64,000 nucleotides of DNA, from positions 73,030,171 through 73,094,170 of the forward strand of contig OZ018330.1 in assembly GCA_963969495.1 (NCBI GenBank), read 5' to 3'. This document shows positions 58,013 to 64,000 of this stretch, one piece after another (positions within the stretch are counted from its first letter, which is position 1; each line of letters starts with the position of its first letter). The notes below the pieces were generated by a model. It saw only the letters and a program-made list of their open reading frames with translations. It had not been told where the DNA came from and searched no databases. The stretch comes from Ceratothoa steindachneri (taxonomy: Eukaryota; Arthropoda; Malacostraca; Isopoda; Cymothoidae). The translations under genes were made by a program, and so were the position numbers.

Positions 58013-58475
58013 CCAAAACATCATAACATAGGAGTATATGCAATACCATGCAACGATTGCCATAAAGTTTATATAGGGGAAACGGGGAGAAATCTAGACA
58101 AGAGATTGTACGAACACAAAAGAGATATTAGAGTGGGTAGCGAAAGCAGTGGAATATTTTGCTATGTTAGAGACAAGAATCATACGATCGATTCTAATGG
58201 AAGTAAAATGGTATTTAAATCGGCTAACTATGTTAAGAGAAGAATCGTAGAATCGAGCTGACATCGTCAGTTGCTAATTTAAATCTATCTCAGGGTCAAT
58301 TTTCTTTTAATCCTGTAATAAGAAAGCATATAAACAAAATAGTTAAATGTCAGCCCTTCAATATGTTTAGGCCTGATCCTCCCCCCCAGATTAGCCACCA
58401 GTAGGGGATTGGGGGAAAAAAGAGGGGATCTTGTGTTATGCTTATATGCACTTCTCTTATATTTTCTACCCAGTG

Positions 58476-58512
58476 TCAGTGGAAAAAGGGTGTGAGATAC
58501 ACCGAAACTGTT
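58476..58512 (+). ncRNA. Hammerhead-like stem and GAAAC in PLE-3 tail
   Basis: GGTGT (58489-58493), loop GAGAT, ACACC (58499-58503), then GAAAC (58504-58508). This matches stem II plus the GAAA core of a hammerhead; the preceding CTGATGA box is replaced by GTGGAAAAAG and is not recognisable. Likely a decayed ribozyme. Confidence 0.45.
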
Positions 58513-58549
58513 CTGAATTAAATTGTCTTCGGAGAATGTGGTTTAATTC

Positions 58550-58552
<3 letters not shown>

Positions 58553-58618
<66 letters not shown>
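58553..58618. repeat. (TA)n microsatellite
   Basis: About 64 bp of TA between the PLE-3 tail and a foldback element. Confidence 0.98.
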
Positions 58619-58622
<4 letters not shown>

Positions 58623-58892
58623 GGCTCAAAGAAATGAAAACTGGTAACACAACCCGGAAAAACGCTAAGGAAATTATTATTAGGTGTTCCATTAAATCTT
58701 AAGAAAGAAAATGGGAAATATAGTAAAAAAAAATAAGGGCAAACTATTTTAGCGGTTAAAATAGTTTGCCCCTATTTTTCATGTTACTATATCTCCCATT
58801 TTCTTTCTTAAGATTTAATGGTACACGTGATAATAATTTCCTTAGCGTTTTTCCGGGTTGTGTTACCAGTTTTCATTTCTTTGGGCCTTTAA
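58618..58892. mobile_element. Foldback element: ~135-bp arms, 5-base loop
   Basis: The left arm 58618-58751 begins TTAAAGGCTCAAAGAAATGA; the right arm 58757-58892 is its reverse complement with about ten differences. The spacer is GCGGT. Whole unit about 275 bp with no coding capacity. The left edge meets a TA tract; the right edge lies 44 bp from another. It could be a MITE made almost entirely of TIR, or an inverted duplication. A transcript would fold into a long hairpin. Confidence 0.93.
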
Positions 58893-58930
58893 AATACATC
58901 TATTATATATCTCGTGTCATGCGATTTTCA

Positions 58931-58936
<6 letters not shown>

Positions 58937-59012
<76 letters not shown>
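58937..59012. repeat. (TA)n microsatellite
   Basis: About 75 bp of TA. Confidence 0.98.
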
Positions 59013-59419
59013 TGAATTCATTTACAAATGTATAATTACATAATAGGAATTTTTCTTTAGGGTGCTTTAAACTTTTGGACATGGGTGTATGTATCTGCCT
59101 CTGCTTGTCTTTATGTTCTTGGGCTCCTATCTTCATCTGTGTTTGGTATCGATCGATGTATTAGTATTATTAGTAGTAAGCTTAAACCCTAGGAGTAAAG
59201 CAAACTGCTAAAAACCCAAGGAATCCAGTGGACAAAGCAACTCTGTATGGAAAAGGAAATACTAAAGTAAGGATACCAAACAAGATAAAACCACCAAATT
59301 AAGGTATGCGTCTTCCGTTTGTCTTTTAGACAAAAATCATTTATTCCCTTCCCCGCCTGTTGTTCCCTATGTGTATCTCAATTCTCTCACCTATACCTGT
59401 CTCTTCCTACTGAAGCCAT
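59013..59419. other. No recognised feature
   Basis: Unique-looking sequence; no motif seen. Confidence 0.4.
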
Positions 59420-60400
59420 CAACGACATGACTCGGACGCTCATTCTATAGCTTTATCTCCAATGGCACGAAACGTTGATAGAAGTATTTTAAACCTCACA
59501 AAAGAAAATCCAAGGCATTTAGATTCGGCTGCGTTTTAAATTCTACGTGACGCATGGTATAATTCGGGAAGATCTGCATGCACAAGATGATCAGAATCTA
59601 AGTTTGAAACTTAGGGCCGTATGAATTCATACGGATTTCATGATATTAATCTAATAATTTTTGAACAAAATTGGTAATTATAAGAAGTACATCACGAAAA
59701 ACAAACTGTAAGCGAGGGGAGTAGATGATCACTCTCAACATAGGCCTTCAAGTGGTTTGCCAACCGAAGTCCAAAGACCTTAGACAATATGGAAGTTATA
59801 GAGATTGGGTGATAGTTAGCACGGGATGATGTATGACTCCCACATTTAGGTAATAGAGTAAGATCGCCAGTTCTCCAATACGGAGATATAAACCACTTGG
59901 AGCCAGATTAAGAAAGATAACAGAAAATATAAGACCAAAATAATCACCAGTGTTTACAAAAATACAATTGAAAATACATTCAGCTCTACACTCCCATAAG
60001 ACTCATGAAAATAAAAGATTCTTAATTTCATGAAACCGAAAAGCTAGGCGATTCAACTTAGCTTCAGGGAAACATGCCTGAAGCACGTTAAGTTTCTCAT
60101 TACACTCATTACTGTGAAACGTCTCCGCCAGAATGTTTGCCTTTGCTTTTTGACAGTGATGGCACAACCATCTGTAAAGGAGTTACTCTTGAATTTATGC
60201 TAAAAAGTGTAGACTTGAGAGCAGAACAACAACTATGTTGTTGGTTCTGCCTCAAAGGGTTTCTTTTGTAGTATCATTGCTGTCAATTTCAGCTGAAACA
60301 TAACTCTTCTATTCAATCTCCAAAGATTATAAGCCTCATGCTTCTCCGAATATGACAGTCTTCAATTATTATCATTAAACGATAATTTATCTTAAATATG
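59420..60400 (-). pseudogene. LINE ORF2 fragment with internal deletion, minus strand
   Basis: Reading minus: a linker (SYVSAEIDSNDTTKETL, about 60280-60320), MVVPSLSKSKGKHSGGDVSQ near 60110-60180, then KLNVLQACFPEAKLNRLAFR and RFHEIKNLL (60020-60095), RT entry YWRTGDLTLLPKCGSHTSS and ANYHPISITSILSKVFG (59770-59890), and VESDHLLP. The chain then passes after VLLIITNFVQKLLD (about 59650) to C-terminal text such as HADLPELYHASR and CLGFSFVRFKILLSTFR (59470-59590), skipping the catalytic palm. It is the same LINE group as 26551-27975. None of this falls in one long frame, which is why it is easily missed. Confidence 0.7.
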
Positions 60401-61825
60401 GTGCCAATATTCAAGAAGGAATACGCCTCTCATTCAGGTTTTCAAAAATATAATTTATTGAAACAATTAGATCGTCTTTCTTATGCAACTATGGCCAAAT
60501 AGATGTAAAAGATCACTTAATATGCCATTCCAATCTCCTTTATTTGTGTGTGTGTTTTTTAGTGTTTGTGCAAAATAAAAAAGGTTATGTAAGGTTGCTT
60601 GCATGAACCCTCGTAAAGGCCAGTTCACTGAGTTAATGAAAGTGAGTTGAGGAAACACTCACAACCGCTGCACCTTGACATTTCCACAATTTCGCGAATG
60701 GACACAAAAGAAGGCCATTCCTGGAGTAAAGGTCTGAAGAAATTCGGCAAGATAATCTGAATACTATTCTTTGAGGTATAATTTGTATACTATTATCCAA
60801 ATTGATGGAGAGAGAAAGGAATTCTCCCAGAGCAAATTCATTCAAATTATTAATATAGACCTCCCCAGGAGTTAGGGGAAGCTAGTCTTTATTAGTTAAT
60901 AAAGGGTTCAAGGGTAAGCAAAAAGACTCCTTTTGTTGGTAGGTAGTTGTAGAAGAGGATGAAAGAGGAAGTAAATATTTGAAAATGAAGTGTTAAATTT
61001 GATAATATGAATGAATATTTAAAAAGGCTGCACATAGCAGTCTGAAAGGGATTGGATTGATTTAACAGCACGTGCAAGGGAACCAAAGTTTCCTGCCACG
61101 TAAATTATTTCAGAGTAAAGATTACACCGCATCGAAAAAAAAAAGTTAAGCACTTACCTCATTCCAGTAAAGAGGCTAAATTGGGTTACATTCAATTCAC
61201 AAACACTTTCCAAATATTATACTTGGGAGGAGAGAAATTTATTTGAAAAGATGGGTATATCATTGAGGGAAATAACCTACTGATTCTACGTCTCTGAAAT
61301 GTTTTTCCAGCCCATCCCTAACCCAAAGTAAGGGGGGGGGGGTAACCTTAGTAAAAATCTCCCCGGTCAAGGTAAAACGAAAATATGGGGGTGTGCTGAC
61401 GCAGATCCATAAACAGAAAAGGTATAGTGAGATATGTGAAAAATAGACTGGCAGAGAGTAGATAGACTAACGAAGGCCAGTTAGACGAAAGCGAGAAGCG
61501 AGAAATCTATCGATCAAAAATATTTTTCTAACAAGGTAGAAAAGATTGAATAAAAAAAATAAAGAAATGAACATGCATCAAGATCTCCAAGTCCATTTCA
61601 AGGCAAATTCTTTCAGAAAGAAAAATCCAATTTGAACAGTAAGAAAAAGGAGAATGAATTAAAGGGATATAAAGAATAATGATATTAATAAATTGTGGCT
61701 ATCAAAATGTTAAGACAAGTACAAATATGACTGATAATGACTGTATTTTATTGATAATTACTTGATAATTTGATTAGAAAATTTTAATTAATAGTCAGGA
61801 ACGTAGTGGAACCAGTATGGGGATA
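60401..61825. other. No recognised feature
   Basis: AT-rich. A G run at 61332-61341. No family motif seen on either strand. Confidence 0.4.
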
Positions 61826-62925
61826 TACCGGGTTTTGCAAAAGTTCTTTCGAGGAGGTTTACGTTTGTGATAGAAAATGTTCCAACAAACAACCTCAAAG
61901 TTTGCCTTTTCCAGCACCTGTCTTTAAAACGTCTTTTCCATTTTGTGTAAGTGTGTTGAGATGGAAGTGAAAAGATTCGAGATATCTGCTCTCCTGAGCG
62001 CGGGCCACAAGTCCACATCGCCAAGTGGCTCAACGTCAGCTGGATGTGCCCGTTCACACAGTCACGGAGAGGCTTAAGAAGAGGGAAGACCTCAAAGATA
62101 GACCTCGTTCAGCCAGAACTTTAGTTCTCAATAATTTGATTGTGGCTAAAGCCTTTGAAAGTGCTCCTCGAAGCTCAAAATTCCTGCGCTCGCAAAGAAG
62201 TAGAACATCTCGGTGGCCATGGTGTCCAGGGCATAATGGAGGAGGGAGGCAAGGGTTTGAGGTAAATGGAAAGGTCTTTGATCAGCGACCATATTCGAGA
62301 ACGTCGGTGGTGCTGATGTTGCCTGCTTTACGACTTTTAGATTCATGACAATCGAATTATCATATTTTCTAATGAATAAACCTTCACAGTCGATCCGGTC
62401 ATCAACAAGCAGAACGACCGCGTGGTAAGCTTCGGGTAAGACGTCTCCGAAGTCCGCCACGTGTTCCTGACCAAGCACCCGCCATCCGTGATGAAGCTAG
62501 GCGTCGTGGATTCTACTGGCGAGAAGATGGCACCAGAGTGGTTCGCGGCTGGTTACAGGCGCAGCGCGGCTAATAACAGTGATATCCTGGCCACGAAAGT
62601 CTTGCCCTGGAGGATAATGATCACGAAGAAGGCGGAGTATGTCGTTCAATATGATGGTGCCCCTGCCCACACGACAAAGACCGTGCAAGAGTGGTTGAGG
62701 TTAAACATGAACTTTTGGTCGAAGGACCTTTGGCACGCCACAGTCGCGCGACCTCAATCCCTTTGACTACAACGTGTGGGCGAATGTCAAGGGCAATACC
62801 TGCTAGATCCGCCACTACAGCATCGAGACCTGAAGTCTTCCGTCAACCGCGTGTGCGCCAGCATGGGAGAGGACTTCATTAGCGATATAATACCTGGCGC
62901 GAAAACAGCGCGCTAACTATGATGT
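61826..62925 (+). pseudogene. Mariner-type transposase pseudogene (copy B)
   Basis: Left TIR at 61826: TACCGGGTTTTGCAAAAGTTC-like (start TA, then CCGGGTTTTGCAAAAG), matching copy A. The N-terminal domain starts MEVKRFEISALL near 61960; HTVTERLKKREDLKDRPRSA (62025-62130) is the helix-turn-helix. Later KHPPSVMKLGVVDSTGEKMA (62461-62540), VVQYDGAPAHTTKTVQEWLR (62640-62700, catalytic Asp in YDGAP) and SRDLNPFDYNVWANVKG near 62750-62800, then SSVNRVCASMGEDFI. Several frameshifts. No right TIR found. Copies A and B share coding and 5' noncoding sequence and stand at opposite ends of the window in opposite orientations. Confidence 0.85.
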
Positions 62926-63139
62926 CGTTTTTTTATATAACCTCCCAACAGGTACCTAAGCAAAACGCCATATTATCTGCTGTGCGATGCAGCTGGGTTG
63001 GGGTTAGAAGAGACTCAGCTCAGCTAGGAATATGAGTTTCAGCTTGTTTCTGGTGTTTGAAGCTAGAGGTTGCGCATTTTCTGAGCGACACGAAGTAATT
63101 TTCTTTCGCGTGCCATGATATCTTGTTATGTATTATCTA

Positions 63140-63335
63140 TGATCATGGCCAAAGAAATCAAAACGAATAACCCACATCTGCTGAAGAGCACTTCTGTTAG
63201 AGCCATCCAGCGACGGCTCCGCGACCATCTCCATTTTGACCACTGTGCACTCCGCAAGAAACCACTTGTAACTTTCTTTTAGAGGAAAAAGCGGGTTGCG
63301 TTTGCTAAGAAATACTCGGTGAAACTTGGCCATTA
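63140..63335 (+). pseudogene. Tc1-type transposase N-terminal fragment
   Basis: Plus-strand reading AKEIKTNNPHLLKSTSVRAI then QRRLRDHLHFDHCALRKKPL and, after a stop, RKKRVAFAKKYSVKLGHY. NPHL...SVR.IQRRL.D.L.F....RKKPL.T...+KKR..FAKKY is the second helix-turn-helix and linker of Tc1 transposases. Only ~65 residues remain. Confidence 0.75.
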
Positions 63336-63706
63336 CAGGACCTACTCACTATCAAAAAGAATTGAGATAGAAATTCCCCTCCCAAACATCCTTCGCATTA
63401 ATATTGAAGATAACGTGACTATCAAACCAAGCCTCCGAACTCAAATTTATACAGAGACCCTAAACGCAGTGGAAGATTTTCTAGTTCCCTCATCTCTGAC
63501 CAACATTGCCAAGCAGCAGGTCAATTGAATTCCAACCAAGACATAATTACAGACGAGCTAACAATTAGCCTTTATATGTTATAATTAACAAAGATGAAAA
63601 CGTCGAGTCATTTTTCACGAGTGTCTCTGTATATGAAACCTATCCTTCATCTCTCAATGCATCTACAATTTTCCCTACCACACACTCCTTTGATAACCGT
63701 GAATAC
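63336..63706. other. No recognised feature
   Basis: A 69-codon plus frame follows the Tc1 fragment but shows no transposase motif. Confidence 0.35.
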
Positions 63707-64000
63707 AGGGTGGTGCTTAGAAAACGAACACATATATTGTCAGACATTTATTATTTCGACAGTCAGAAATCAGTAAGACAACCAGAGTAAGAGAAAAAGA
63801 ATCATTGACACCGTTTACTCACTTGGTAGCGTTACGGAACCCGTTTAATTCGCCTAAGTCCTGTCGCTTTTGAACCAATACTTCGCGTAGAATAGAAAAA
63901 TCTACTTATTGACCACTAAGTATATTCGTGACGTGCCGTTTGCACCTTTAATACACCAGCGTAAGAATAAAATTACTTTTTTTGCTAAGTCCTTTTCGAA
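63706..64000. mobile_element. Possible Tc1/mariner end, running off the window
   Basis: TACAGGGTGGTGCTTAGAAA at 63706 has the TA|CAGGGT form of other element ends here (54728, 9300). No transposase is readable before the window ends, so the call is tentative. Confidence 0.3.

Larger units (their letters stand above)
57749..58552 (+). pseudogene. PLE-3: Penelope GIY-YIG C-terminus, plus strand
   Basis: An open 170-codon plus frame 57749-58261. The useful part begins about 57945: LIPAFPNLAFKYNNSLNQLM (connector), GVYAIPCNDCHKVYIGETGR (Cys pair and GIY-YIG signature) and NLDKRLYEHKRDIRVGSESS, then HTIDSNGSKMVFKSANYVKR with RRIVESS (conserved Glu). After a frameshift near 58262 text like NLNLSQGQFSFNPVIRKHIN continues to the stop region near 58400. 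The first third of the frame contains an inverted piece of its own coding sequence and is not PLE protein. The RT is absent. The 3' noncoding part carries a stem followed by GAAAC and ends at a TA tract. Confidence 0.88.

Overview
This window looks like repeat-rich intergenic or heterochromatic DNA from a eukaryote, most likely an arthropod and perhaps a crustacean. It has very long TA dinucleotide tracts, no operons and no tRNA or rRNA genes I can defend. Almost every protein-like stretch is a decayed transposable element. The lineage guess rests on the kinds of elements present (a CR1/L2/jockey-type LINE I associate with crustacean genomes, Tc1/mariner, hAT, Penelope, Polinton, Gmr1-like Ty3/gypsy) and is an inference. 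I found no host gene I would defend.

Layout. 1-1.08 kb: degenerate ~60-bp minisatellite running off the left edge. 1.6-1.8 kb: 51-bp tandem repeat. 2.3-3.2 kb: mariner copy A. 3.5-6.2 kb: TIR element with a decayed transposase carrying CRHH and NDAAERGVAL motifs, lying between two TA tracts. 7.9-9.3 kb: Tc1/mariner with both ends preserved, also at TA tracts. 10.8-11.2 kb: Penelope-like element (PLE) tail with GIY-YIG endonuclease. 13.7-15.3 kb: hAT element with an exact 8-bp target-site duplication. 15.9-16.5 kb: 3' end of a LINE. 19.2-28.7 kb: Polinton/Maverick remnant with inverted ends, an adenovirus-type protease, packaging ATPase, integrase, capsid genes and a LINE inserted in the major capsid gene. 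28.7-31.1 kb: LINE with an SGNH-esterase ORF1 and an APE endonuclease but no reverse transcriptase. 31.5-32.0 kb: PLE tail and mariner end sharing one TA tract. 32.8-33.3 kb: gag-like zinc-knuckle ORF. 35.8-37.7 kb: two PLE tails in inverted head-to-head arrangement, then a MITE and another PLE tail, all separated by TA tracts. 39.1-39.8 kb: another PLE. 43.6-47.7 kb: Ty3/gypsy-type element whose integrase lies upstream of reverse transcriptase (Gmr1-like order). 49.7-50.4 kb: MITE. 52.9-54.6 kb: second hAT. 54.7-55.4 kb: internally deleted Tc1/mariner. 57.7-58.9 kb: PLE with a perfect 57-bp inverted repeat, then a TA tract and a ~275-bp foldback element. 59.4-60.4 kb: LINE with an internal deletion. 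61.8-62.9 kb: mariner copy B, same family as copy A. 63.1-63.3 kb: Tc1 fragment. 63.7 kb: possible new TIR.

The most coherent new pattern is structural. Nearly all long TA tracts have a transposon or PLE terminus at one or both edges, and several PLE tails carry a short stem followed by GAAA that resembles the hammerhead ribozyme core known from Penelope pseudo-LTRs. TA tracts may therefore be landing pads, by-products of element ends, or both. All coding remnants contain stops or frameshifts; none appears functional as read.
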